From Ilex aquifolium (taxonomy: Eukaryota; Streptophyta; Magnoliopsida; Aquifoliales; Aquifoliaceae), in the NCBI GenBank assembly GCA_951799425.1, contig OX637394.1, positions 18,285,001-18,349,000 on the forward strand: 64,000 nt of DNA. Direction: 5' to 3'. Both the position numbers and the translations under genes were made by a program. Shown piece after piece: positions 47,133 to 57,794 of this stretch. Every line of letters begins with the position of its first letter. Position 1 is the stretch's first letter. A model generated the notes under the pieces. It had not been told where the DNA came from and did no database searches. It saw nothing but the letters and a program-made list of their open reading frames with translations.

Positions 47133-48367
47133 TTAGAAATAGAACTTTCTTAAGTTAGCTGTGTTCCAGGGGCGTGGCACTACCTTATGGTCCAAGGTTT
47201 CGAGCTCATAATATCCGCGGCCCCCTACTCGGGCTACTCTGTATGGTCCCTCCCAATTTTCTCCGAGCTTTCCATGTGTTGGGTTCTTAGCCGATCCCAG
47301 TACCCGTCTAAGGACCAAGTCTCCCAGTGCAAAAGACCGCGGAGTTACTTTCTTGTTATAAGCTGGGGACATTTGCTGCCGATAAGATGCCATTCTTATT
47401 GCTGCTTGTTCTCTTTTCTCTTCTACCAAATCGAGATCACGGGTGATAACAACATCATTTCTATTGCTTTCAACCAGCTCGGTTCTCAGGGTCGGTAAGT
47501 CAATTTCCAACGAAATTACTGCCTCCATCCCATATGCTAGAGAGAACGGGGTTTCTCTAGTTGATCGCCGAGGTGTGGTTCGGTACGTCCATAAAACACT
47601 CGGTAACTCCTCTACCCATCTTCCCTTGCCATCCTCCAGCCTCTTCTTAATATCGTCCAGTATTATTTTGTTAGAGATCTCTGCTTGTCCATTACTCTGA
47701 GGATAAGCCGGGGTTGAATAGTAGTTCTGAATTCCATACTGCTGGCAGAATGTCTTGAAGGGACCACTATCGAACTGTGTTCCGTTATCAGAAACAAGTG
47801 TATGTGAAATTCCGAATCTGGTGATGATGTTTCTCCAGACAAACTTTCTTGTGTCAGTGTCCGTAATATTAGCTAGGGGCTCGGCTTCAACCCACTTTGT
47901 GAAGTAATCAGTTGCAACGAGAAGGAACTACTTGTTGCTAGGGGCCCGAGGTAAAGGACCCACAATGTCTAGCCGCCATTGCGCGAATGGCCACGAGCTC
48001 GCCAATGGAGCAGCTCTTGGGATGGTTTTCTCAATATTGGTGAGAATTTCTGACATTTCTCACACTGTCTAACAAACTGTTGAGCATCCTTCTGCATATA
48101 TGGCCACCAAAAATCTTGAGAGATGGCTCGGTGAGCCAGAGATCTTCCACCCGTATGAGCTCCGCAACTTCCTTCGTGAATTTCGAATAGAAAGTCAGGA
48201 ACTATTTTCGGGTGTACGCACTTCAAATATGGGCCTCCAAATGAGCGTCGGTAAAGCTCGTCTTTTGGAGATAACCAGAATCTGGCCGCTTTCAGTCGTA
48301 GTTTATGAGCTTCCTTCTTGTTCCCGGGCAGGTCACCGTTCTTCAAGAAGCCGATAATAGTGTCCAT
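47133..48367 (-). pseudogene. Gypsy integrase region (frameshifted)
   Basis: The N-terminal zinc-binding part at 47969-48367 has the H-H-C-C pattern (HEGSCGAH and CEKC). The catalytic core follows in another frame (about 47530-47960), including VATDYFTKW and SDNGTQFD. The C-terminal part at 47133-47528 ends near NTANLRKFYF. Frame changes near 47975-48010 and between core and C-terminus prevent a single product. Confidence 0.85.
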
Positions 48368-48369
48368 CC

Positions 48370-48900
48370 AGCTCGGCTCGGTTTCGTTGTGTAAAACTTC
48401 ACCAACACTGATCAGAAAAATGCTAGGCTCGGTCTGGAACTCAATGGTAATGGCTCTTTCAATTTCTTGGTTAATGGCCGAGGCTAGTGACGCTAAAGCA
48501 TCGACATGCGAGTTCTTTGCTCTTCCAACCTACTGGATCGAGTATTCTGGAATTTTGCTAAGTTCCTTTTCTGCAACCGCATGATATGCCATCATCCTTT
48601 CATCCTTTGCCGCATACTCTCCTATTATCTGATTTACCACTAGTTATGAATCAGATAATATCTGGAGCTTTGCTATTCCCAGTTTGGCTGCTAACCTTAC
48701 TCCAGCTATCAAAGCCTCATATTTAGCTTCGTTATTCGAGGCTTGGAAACCGAGTCTAACGGCTTTTTCCAAAATACAACCAGCCGGACTTACTAGAGTG
48801 AGGCCAATGCCAGTTCCCTTTAGGTTAGAAGACCCGTCAATAGATAGGGTCCATTCTCCATCAAGCTCTGATTTTTGGTCGTCATTAATCTGGTCGTTTT
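48370..48900 (-). pseudogene. Second (archaeal-like) RNase H domain
   Basis: Readable on the minus strand with SIDGSSN, NNEAKYEAL and SHVDALASLAS, the acidic catalytic positions of RNase H. Two in-frame stops interrupt it (in the SDS*LVVN and YSIQ*VG segments). A second RNase H between RNase H and integrase is diagnostic for the Tat lineage. Confidence 0.82.
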
Positions 48901-48904
48901 TTCC

Positions 48905-50233
48905 CTAACTGTTCTTAGGTTGAAACTCAGCAATGAAGTCTGCCACTACTTGGCCCTTGATTGCCTTTCTCGGTTTGAACACAATGTCGAACTCCCCGAG
49001 CTCAACTGCCCACTTAGCAATGCGTCCAGATTGGTCAGCTTTTTGAAAGAGTGATCTCAATGGTTGGTCAGTGAGCACTGTGATTTGGTGAGCCTGAAAG
49101 TAGTGTTTGAGTTTCTTGGCCGAGCTAACTAGTGCGAACGCAAGCTTCTCCAATGGAGTGTACCTCGATTTTGCATCTAAAAGCATCTTGCTTACATAAT
49201 AAACATGTCTTAACTTCTTGCAATCATTCTTCATCAGCGCCCCACTCACTGCGTGTTCTGATACAGCTAGGTAGAGGAATAGACTTTCCTCGGGCGATGG
49301 GGTTGAAAGGATTGGTGGGGAGGCCAAATATGCCTTTAGATTTAAAAATGCTTCCTCGCACTCTTGACTCAAAACTGCACCCTTCTTTCCTTTGATTGAT
49401 CGGAAGAAAGGTCTGCACTTATCGGATGCTCGGGATATGAACCTTCCGAGTGTAGCTGTCATTCCAATTAACCTCTGTACTTTTTTTACCATCCGAGGTG
49501 ATTGTAGTTCTGTAATCGCCTTTACCTGATTGGGGTTTACCTCTATACCGCGGTGTGTAACTAGGAAACCTAGGAACTTTCCTGATCCAACCCCAAATGC
49601 ACTCTTCGAAGCATTTAATTTCATCTTGTATCTACGCAGAACGTCGAATGTGCTTCTCAGGTCGAAAACGTGACTAGTGGCCCTTCGACTTTTGACCACC
49701 ATGTCGTCAATATAAACTTGTATGGTGCTGCCTTTCATATGCGAGAACATCTTGGTTACCAACCTCTGATATGTCGCTCCTGCATTCTTTAACCCGAAGG
49801 GCATTACCTTGTAGCAGTACGTTCCTTCAGGCGTTATGAAGGTAGTCTTCTGTTGATCCTCTTTGGCAAGAGGGATCTGGTGGTATCCTTTGTAGGCATC
49901 TAAGAAGCTCATTTGCTCATGTTCAGCAATTGCGTCGACCAATTGATCTATCTTTGGTAGGGAAAAACTGTCTTTTGGACAAGTTTTGTTGAGGTCGGTG
50001 AAGTCAACACAAACTCTTCATTTCCCATTTTTCTTCTTCACCACCACAGTGTATGACAACCATGTCGGATATTGTACTTCCCTGATGGTTTGGGACTCCA
50101 GCAGTCTTGCCACTTCCTCTTTTACCGCCTCCTGATGCTGAGGGCCCGACCTCCTGAGCTTTTTCTTGACTGGCTTGAAGCTAGGGTCAATGTTAAGTTG
50201 GTGACATGCCACTTCGGATGGTACGCCGGGCAT
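48905..50233 (-). pseudogene. Reverse transcriptase and RNase H
   Basis: The RT N-terminal part is 50018-50233 (VACHQLNIDPSFKPVKKK), ending in a nonsense codon where KNGKW is expected. It continues through 49942 with CVDFTDLNK, SFLDAYKGYHQI, VMPFGLKNAGATYQ and the catalytic YIDDMVVKS. The RNase H domain follows (FLYLAVSEHAVSGAL, AFALVSSAKKLKHYF). Essentially one nonsense mutation disables it. Confidence 0.92.
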
Positions 50234-50269
50234 ATCACTCGTGCTCCATGATTGAGCAAAAACGTTTTT

Positions 50270-52135
50270 GTTCCTAACCTCCTAAATACTATCCCTTAGA
50301 AGCCAAAGTGTATGAACGAAAGGGAGTGTCACTCTCCCTTGGGATAGTGTCAAAAGAAAAGGGCAAGGGGAAAGGAAATAGGTTGGTGGAAATGTGATAT
50401 GTGAATGCACAAAATGTGAAATGAAATGCGGGTGTGTGAACAAAAGTGCTCCCCAATTGCAAGGAGACCTTCGTGGTCGTGTTTTACTTGGAATAAGTAT
50501 TCCAATGTCGTCTCATCAGGGAAGGAAAGTTCAAGTTGTGTGAATGTGATTTTGCAAAAGGTAAAGAAAGTGAAAAATCTTTTGTTTGAGTTTTGTGGTT
50601 GTGTTTGTGAATGGAAATGCAAGAAAAAAATTGTTGGCTAATCACAAAGGTTCACTCCAATGGGAATGCCAAGCCAACTCAAAGCCTTCCTCCAATGGTG
50701 CTTAGAAGTACGATTGATTCGTGGGAAGCTAGGGATAAAATGGGTGAGTATTTGAGCATAAACCGTGACTAGGCCTACGGAATATCAAAGACTCACCAAC
50801 TTATCCACCCTCAACCCAGTCAAACCGAGCCATCATACACCGAGAGAAGGAATGAAAGAGAGCTGGAATGGCATACCCAAGTGGAATTCTCCTTTGGATT
50901 AACCAACTTAAAAGCTAGTTACTCATGCATAAAAGAAAGACAAGCATAATGTAAATGAAAGACATTGTAGAGAAATGAAGATTTAAAGCATGAAACTTAA
51001 CTTGAAGCAAGAAATCTAAAGCTATGAAGGAAAATATGCAATACCCATTTTAAAAGATGAAATGAATAAAACTTGAAGCAACAATGGTGAAATGAAGAAC
51101 ATGCAAGTAAACTTGGAATAAACTTGAAACAACTAAGATTAAAGTGCAAGGAATGAAGATTACAAGAAGTTTAAAGCTTACAACAATTGAAATGGAAAGG
51201 AAAATGCAAAAACATAAACTTACATTACACTATTTATCATCTTCTACATGAAACTAAAACTAAGCTTAGGTAGCCACCCCCAATACAATGTGTAAATGCT
51301 GAATATATGGAGAGTGAGCCTTCCAATTTCGTGCATGGTGGTCCCCCCTAGCTGTGTGCAGGCCTCCCATCAATGGGAGGCTGAATGATGGCTCTTGACA
51401 GGCTAAGGAAGAGCTAGCCTGCAACTCACTGAGCAGCCCACTTCTCTCCCATCCTCCTTTAATGCCAAGCCTTAAAAGTCTTCAAAATGTGTAAGAGAGG
51501 CATGGAGATGTGCAAGGAAATGTTGGGGGCAAGTGGGAGAATCATTGGTGGGACCCCCAAGCAAGTGGGAAGTGATTTGGAGGCATTTCAGGCTGTTCAG
51601 GAAAGCGTATCGGTACTGCGTACCGGTACCCCGAACTCCAGTAGGAAAATCGTACCGGTACGGCATATCGGTACGGTTTCTGCTCCGGACCAATTTTCGT
51701 AGAATTGTCATGACTTTTGATCCAATAGTCCGATTGAGCTAAAATTTTGACACAATATAGAAGACATCCATATCTACAACCTTCATGTTTTGAACTTTTT
51801 CAGAATCGAAGTAGATCATGGTCAAAATGGAGGAAAACCGAGGCTCTTCAACCTAGTGGTGTGGCTGCTGGCGCCTTTGTTACCAAACATCAATACCTCC
51901 TTGATTTCTTCACTTTTAAGCCTCCAAATCTTCATGTAATGTGTCCATGCCCTCACCATACATCCAACATAGTTGCAAGGTCCTAAAATACATGATTTAA
52001 GCTATAAAAACATGCAACATCGAGAATTCAACATTATTCATAAAATCGGCTAACTCTAAGTATTTAGATGCAAAAGTTGAGTTAAAATGCATGTAATGAG
52101 GCCTTGAAATATACAATATTTTGTGCTCATCACTC
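50270..52135. mobile_element. 1.9-kb insertion splitting gypsy protease from RT
   Basis: Non-coding sequence unlike the rest of the element. On the minus strand it starts TGATGAGCACAAAATATTG and ends near TTAGGAACA, which suggests an unrelated LTR (TG...CA). Palindromic GTACCGGTAC-type words occur at 51610-51680. I see no TSD, and the pol sequence on the two sides (DVFGWS and NVFAQSWSTSDMPG) overlaps rather than joins cleanly. Confidence 0.55.
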
Positions 52136-52158
52136 CAACCGAAAACATCGGCATATTC

Positions 52159-53013
52159 TCAGAGTAGGATGACGAGCTCATTTTGTTGTTCGGGGTTAAG
52201 AGCCGTTCCTAACAAAAAGTACTTATCCTGGTCTCTGTCCTTGTCTAAAGGTACTTTAGTCAAGTCTTCGATTGTTCGGTTGGTAACATCTATTTTTGTG
52301 CCTAAAGCTACTTTAGGGCTTTTCATGACAGCCTGGTCGGTAGAATCAACGGAGTTGTCAGATGTTGATTGCCATTTCGCCACCTCGATTATTGAACTCG
52401 CTCGAACCTCTATTCTGTCTTTTGCTTTGACCGAGGCCAGTAAACAAGTTCTGGAACTGATCTGGTCTCCTCTGATGTTCACTATTCCTTCAGACGAAGG
52501 GAATCTCAGCATCTGGTGGTATGTTGATGGTACCGCCTTCATCTCATGTAGCCAAGACCGCCCCATTATTGCATTATAAGCCGAGACCGTAAAAACTACC
52601 AGGAACTCGGTCATGACGCCAACTGGCCCAGTCTTCACAGACAGCATGATCTTTCCTCTAGGAAGAACTGTTTTTCCACTAAAGCCGATTAATGGGGTAT
52701 TAGAGGGCTTAAGATCTTCCTGCTTTAGTCCGAGCTTGTCGAAGAGGTCCATATACATAATTTTGGAGGAACTCCCTGGATCGATCAGAACCCTCCTTAC
52801 ATCGTAATTTGCAATCTGGAGCGTTACAACTAATGCGACATTGTGTGGCTGATGAACCCCGACCAAATCCTGCTCGGTGAAGCAAATAGCCTCCGTTGAC
52901 TTTTCCACCTTGATCTTTTTATTCCTCATCTCTGGAGTCAGTCGCAGCTGATAGACTTCCCTTTCTTTCGCGGCTTTCTGAATATATGCCCTAGCAGCAT
53001 TATTCGTTGGCAT
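52159..53013 (-). pseudogene. Gypsy aspartic protease region
   Basis: 284 codons open. Contains VLIDPGSSSKIMYMDLF, with the D-x-G active-site motif as D-P-G, then the flap-like MLSVKTGPVGVMTEF and AIMGRSWLHEM. It lacks its own start and is cut from pol by the inserted block. Confidence 0.85.
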
Positions 53014-53160
53014 CTACGGATTCGTTGCAGCGTGGATCACATCTATTACCCCTGCTGGTGTGGACTGATCTCCTTTTGGCTCGGTCCTTCCTCTGTCATT
53101 TCTTGCATCGTCTTCGACGAACTCGGTGAGATGTCCAGCCTGGACCAGTTCTTCCAAATG

Positions 53161-54600
53161 CTACTTCAAAGATCGACAATTTTCGGTTATATGACCTACA
53201 TCCCGATGATATGAGCACCTAAAGTTAGGATTCCTTTTCGAAGGATCCCCTGTCAGTTTGTTGGGCCACTTGAAAAATGGCTTCCCCTTGATTTGAGTCA
53301 ATATCTTATATATTGGCTCCTTGAACAGTGTGTTTACCCCAACAAAGGGAGACTTCTGGAGAAATCCTTCTTTCTCATTCTTCCTTCCTCCTTCTCTGCT
53401 CGGTTCGGTCGACTTATCACATCCGAACTGCCTTCTGCATTGATGTTCCTTACCCACATCTCTCTGTAAGTCATCGTCAACTTTAGCGTACTTCTCGATT
53501 CTCGCCATCAGTTCTTCCAAGTCTGTGGCAGGCCTCCTAGTAAGAGATTGGTACAAAAGGTTCTCCTTTGGCAACCCGATCTTGAAGGATGCTACTGTAA
53601 TTTCAGGATTGCAAGCTTCTGCCTCATTCATCGTCTCCCAGTAGTGATGAGCATACTCTCGCAAAGTCTCATTATTTCGCTTCTTCAATGTCAGCAGAGC
53701 CCCGACATCCTTAGGCTATTTGCTACTCGTAATGAACCGAGCTGTGAATTGCTTGGCTAACTGTGACCATTCGTCTATTGACCCCTTCGGCAAACTTTCG
53801 AACCACTTCATGGCCAACTCCCCGAGGTTGCAGGGGTTCGTTCCTCAGATGAATGGTCATTAGCTGTCTGAAATGTCTGATGTGGGAGGCTGGGTCAGTC
53901 TTTCCATCGTAAAGCTTGAAACTTGGGATGGTGAATTTACTTGGGATATGCCCCCTTTCAATCCACAAAGTAAAAAGGGGATGACTCCGAGCCGTCACCA
54001 TATTATCCGGTCGCCCGTCTGGCTAGGTCCCTAGCCGGCCTCTGCTCTGGCCTCTTCAAACGGTTGTTCAGTTCTTCGGTGATGTACTGCTTCCAGGAAT
54101 CCTCCTCTAGAACCCGAGGTCTTTTTTGCTGGTACTTATCATCTTTGGCATTCTTAGTTTTGTCAAGTTTCTTTTCGGGACTTTCTCGTCGGCTTTCCCT
54201 CTCACGCTTCTCTTTTCTGGTCATCTCCTTCAGTTTGGCTTTCAACTCTTCGTTCTCTTTTATCAGGTCCTTTTCCCTGGCATAAGATTTCTTGAACAAT
54301 TTGTCATGAGCATTAAGTCGGTCCTGTAGGGATCGGACCAACTTTGCCAAGGAGTGGTTTTCCCCCTCGGCACGAAGGGATTCACCATGATCTTCTCCTC
54401 GCTGGTTCTAGTTCCTGGTTTTTTTGAAGCTTGCCAAGGATACCTCGTCATCCCGTAGGGCCCAGATGGGCTTTTGTTAATATGCAACCTAACGTTGCTA
54501 TCAGAAGGAAGTGATACCGGATCAGAATTACCCAAGGCAAAACTGCCTACAGGTGATCCAATGGCACTTTTTAGTCTTGAAATTGTAGCTTTTTGTTCCG
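53161..54600 (-). pseudogene. Gypsy gag region (fragmented)
   Basis: Gag sequence runs through several frames. 54263-54600 is N-terminal, Ser/Pro-rich. 54003-54350 is a charged coiled coil (KENEELKAKLKEMTRK). 53723-54001 has FKLYDGKTDPASHIRHF, the typical Tat gag start. 53161-53688 continues with ETLREYAHHYW and a Cys/His motif region (CSYHRDVGHITENC). Stops and frameshifts separate the pieces. Confidence 0.85.
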
Positions 54601-54615
54601 ATTCACGAAAATCTT

Positions 54616-54631
54616 CCCACAGACGGTGCCA
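54616..54631 (-). other. Primer-binding site of the gypsy element
   Basis: On the minus strand TGGCACCGTCTGTGGG lies three bases after the 5' LTR. The leading TGG pairs with a tRNA CCA end; the tRNA is not assigned. Confidence 0.75.
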
Positions 54632-54634
54632 AAA

Positions 54635-55322
54635 TGTAAGAGGCAAAAAATTGAGGATACCTCCTACAGGAATAAAGAATGAATGTTTCTGCTAAAAGTG
54701 GGCTCTGAACTTGATCTCCCAATCTTTCCTCCCTGCAAAACGAACAAACTGCCCAAGATCGAAGTGCTTCGATCGAAGGCACTCCGATACTTAAGTCAGT
54801 AATGGAATTGAGTGAATTGAAAGAAGACAAGGACAGTTCAACGTCCCTTTCACCCTAACTTCTCGTGCCTTTTATAGATCACTATTCGATTAGGGTTTCC
54901 ATGATTTTCGATTCATGGTGGTACACATTCGTTCAATCAGGCGGCTTTAGTTGGGAAGTTGCTGATTTTTCTCCAGCAATTCCTCCTGCCGTTCCTATAA
55001 TTTTGCTCATTTGTTTAGCTAGGATGCCTGAGTTATATGCGTCCCCTTAACTCTTCATTTATCGTTTCAAACAACTTGGTCATAATGAGAGCCGAACTCT
55101 TTCATTTATTCCCGAGCTCATTCAACCAACTCGGTTCAGTAAGAGCCGAGCTATTTCGTTACTTGTTGAGTACATTGATTAGTTCGTCTAAGTCTGTTGG
55201 CTGAGTGATTGGTGTCTTCCTCACGTGCCTTGTCTTGTCATCCTCATGTGCCTTTTCTTGTCATCCCTACGTGCGCTTATTTAATGTCATAATACGTGTA
55301 ATAAAGGGAGCTACCCCCTTCA
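54635..55322 (-). repeat. 5' LTR of the gypsy element
   Basis: 688 bp, partner of 42899-43567; the TSD GCGAT follows at 55323-55327. It carries a 27-base tandem-like addition near the end (CTCATGTGCCTTTTCTTGTC region). Confidence 0.95.
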
Positions 55323-55734
55323 GCGATGAATGTGGAAGATATTATAGTCTTTCTCTATATAACCAATCAAGCTATTAGTCATTGACCACTCATTAAGTTA
55401 TTTAACCTAGTTTTCATAATCTCTATAAATTTAAAATTCAGTCTGACGTGTCAAAAAATTATCTAGACATATTTATATGATTATACTAATTCATAGAAAA
55501 AAATAATAATAGAGTGGACACACTTAAATATAGGTAAAATAATTTAAAACATACATAAGTAATATTTTTAAAAAAAAAAAATTCAAGGTGGCCCTCTACC
55601 CCCCCGATCCTCATGTGGCTCCGTCACTAGTTCACACATAAGGTGGTGATTTTTAGGTAGTGATTCAAGTAAAAACTAACTATGGGATTGGATAATTGGT
55701 TCTCGTCCAATCCATACAAATGGTATTAACTCAT

Positions 55735-56165
55735 CGCAAAATGCATAAATTTCATAGCAAAAAATTTTCGGCGACAAACTCATTTTGTTGCCATTTTGTC
55801 GCGTTAGGCTCGTCTGGGAAAGTTTTCAACGACAACGAAACTTTCATTGCCAAAAATACACAATAGGCGATCATAATTTTATCGCCAAACATGTTCTTAT
55901 TTCGTCGCCAATGTTTTGTTCGTCGCCAAAAAATAAATTATTTTGACCACATAAAATCTTTAACAACGATTATATTCATCGCAAAATGTAAAAACTTCAG
56001 CGACCGTCTCTATTTCGTTGCTAAAAATAAGTACACAAAATATTACCGACAAATATATTGGTTGCCCAAAAAGACAACCAACATTTTAGCAAAGACTTGT
56101 TTTTGTCGCCAAAAATGATGAATAATGTTTTTGCGATGACTTGTTTTCGTCGTCCAAAAAATGAA
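55735..56165. repeat. CACTA-type subterminal repeats, left side
   Basis: Many copies of GTCGCCAAAA, GGCGACAAAC and TCATCGCAAAA in both orientations, the pattern of CACTA (CMC/En-Spm) subterminal regions. No clean CACTA terminus is visible at the left; the first repeat word is at about 55733. Confidence 0.65.
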
Positions 56166-57794
56166 CATGATTAAACCCTATTTGGCCCTATAACAATTTA
56201 AAAACACCTATAACAACTAAAAAACATTCCGACCAATTTCAATTATGCACCCATGACAGTAGATAATCCGTAAAAACACATCACAATTACTAAAACATTC
56301 ATACATTACTCAAAATATAAAATAGCATCCAACAATTTCAATAGCATCAGACAATATCCAAAACTTCTAACCATATCCAAAACTCCTAACAATATCCAAA
56401 ATTTTCAACATCCAATATCCCAACATCTAAAATCTCGACAACAAAATATCTCAAATATTTGAAAGAAAAGATGTCTTGGTATCCAAAAATAGTTCTTTAC
56501 AATCCATCGTCAATCTGTGACAACCACAAAAAACTCATTAACGCATTATAGATAAGAAGTAAAAGAAAAAATATTAAATGTCACAATATCTAGATGCCAC
56601 AAGAACTTGAACTACTTGGATCATAGAAGAAGAGATTTCATCGCCAAAACCAACTCCAAGTAATCCATTGTTAACCTGCATCAAACGCAACAAAAGTGCA
56701 TTAGCTAAACTAAAAAATTATTTGCTAGAATAAATAGTAAATTAAGCATATATTTAGAACTGAAAATACATATCAGGGTCATGAACTTCAACAGAACCAG
56801 CATGTGGAGCTTTTATTGCAATCACAGTTTGATCTTGTGAAAACAGTAGCATTGAGAGCTAGAATTCAAAGGGAGCATTAGATAGGGAACAAAAGTCAAC
56901 ATAAATATAAACTAGAAAATAATGACAAACGAACTTGGAAACATGGAAGGCTCAAAATATCTTTCTCTGTCAAACAGAGGTGTCTGAGACAATGAAATAG
57001 ACAATGTCAAGAGGGAACAAATGCTGGCACTCTGGGATACGAATAGAAACATCAGGAGAAAACAGATTATACCTTCTATTATTTTCATCCCATTCCAGGG
57101 CCCTAAGAAGCTCTAGTTTTTCCCTGAAGAAAAGAGCGGATGTTAGTTTGAAAGTGTGCACAGTTCAACTACAAAAACAAAATACCTCTCTGACATCTCA
57201 CTCTCAACCAAACCTTATACAATTATCAAGCTTGCATTCTTGAGCATACAAACTTTCAACTTCAGCCTATCGTGAAATGAAAAGGAGTGAGCAAATGAAA
57301 GTATCAGAACAGATCAATTTGTGTACTGCATATGTTCCATTAACCAAATTTAGAATCACATATTTTGGTAAAAAGCTAAAGGTTTCGGTAACAATGAATA
57401 TCTAGGCCTCTTAAAGCATCCAACTAAAACACATTATATCAAGCATTTTAAAGAAGCCCTATTGGCTATTACCCTTAGCGTTGGAAAAAGGTAGCAAGTT
57501 TTGAATAAGTGAACCCCCAAGGGCCTCAACCTAATTTTTAGAATGGATACCAACCCTTGATGCATTTTCCCACAGATGTCTTACTACCATTTACTTCATA
57601 CGAAGCGCATCCATAATTACACTCTTTAGACTGTATATAGCCTCAGCACCTGGTTGGCCCTCAAGGGAATTGGTCTTGTGGCATAATATTTTCTTTGACT
57701 AGCTCTATTCTATGTAGCATTTGTGAACTCACTGATTCAGAATATTCGTCAAAAAACAAAGTACCTAAGAATTTCTAGTACAGTGCAGGATAAC

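Larger units (their letters stand above)
42899..55322 (-). mobile_element. Ty3/gypsy Tat-lineage LTR retrotransposon, full-length but defective
   Basis: 12.4 kb with two LTRs, an exact 5-bp TSD GCGAT (42894-42898 and 55323-55327), a primer-binding site, a polypurine tract, and minus-strand gag, protease, RT, RNase H, second RNase H and integrase in that order. The second RNase H and the antisense accessory gene point to the Tat lineage (Ogre/Retand/TatI-III-like). It is disabled by nonsense codons, frameshifts and a 1.9-kb insertion (about 50270-52135). Confidence 0.93.
42143..55627. mobile_element. Degenerate hAT-like element split by a gypsy retrotransposon
   Basis: GTGGCGGAGCCACATG (42143-42158) and CATGTGGCTCCGTCAC (55612-55627) are inverted, 15 of 16 matching, and related to the CAGGGGCGGAGC termini at 23564. 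Possible TSDs are TTGTTCAT and TAGTTCAC (6 of 8). Removing the gypsy insertion leaves about 1.06 kb. No transposase recognised. The boundaries are tentative. Confidence 0.5.
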
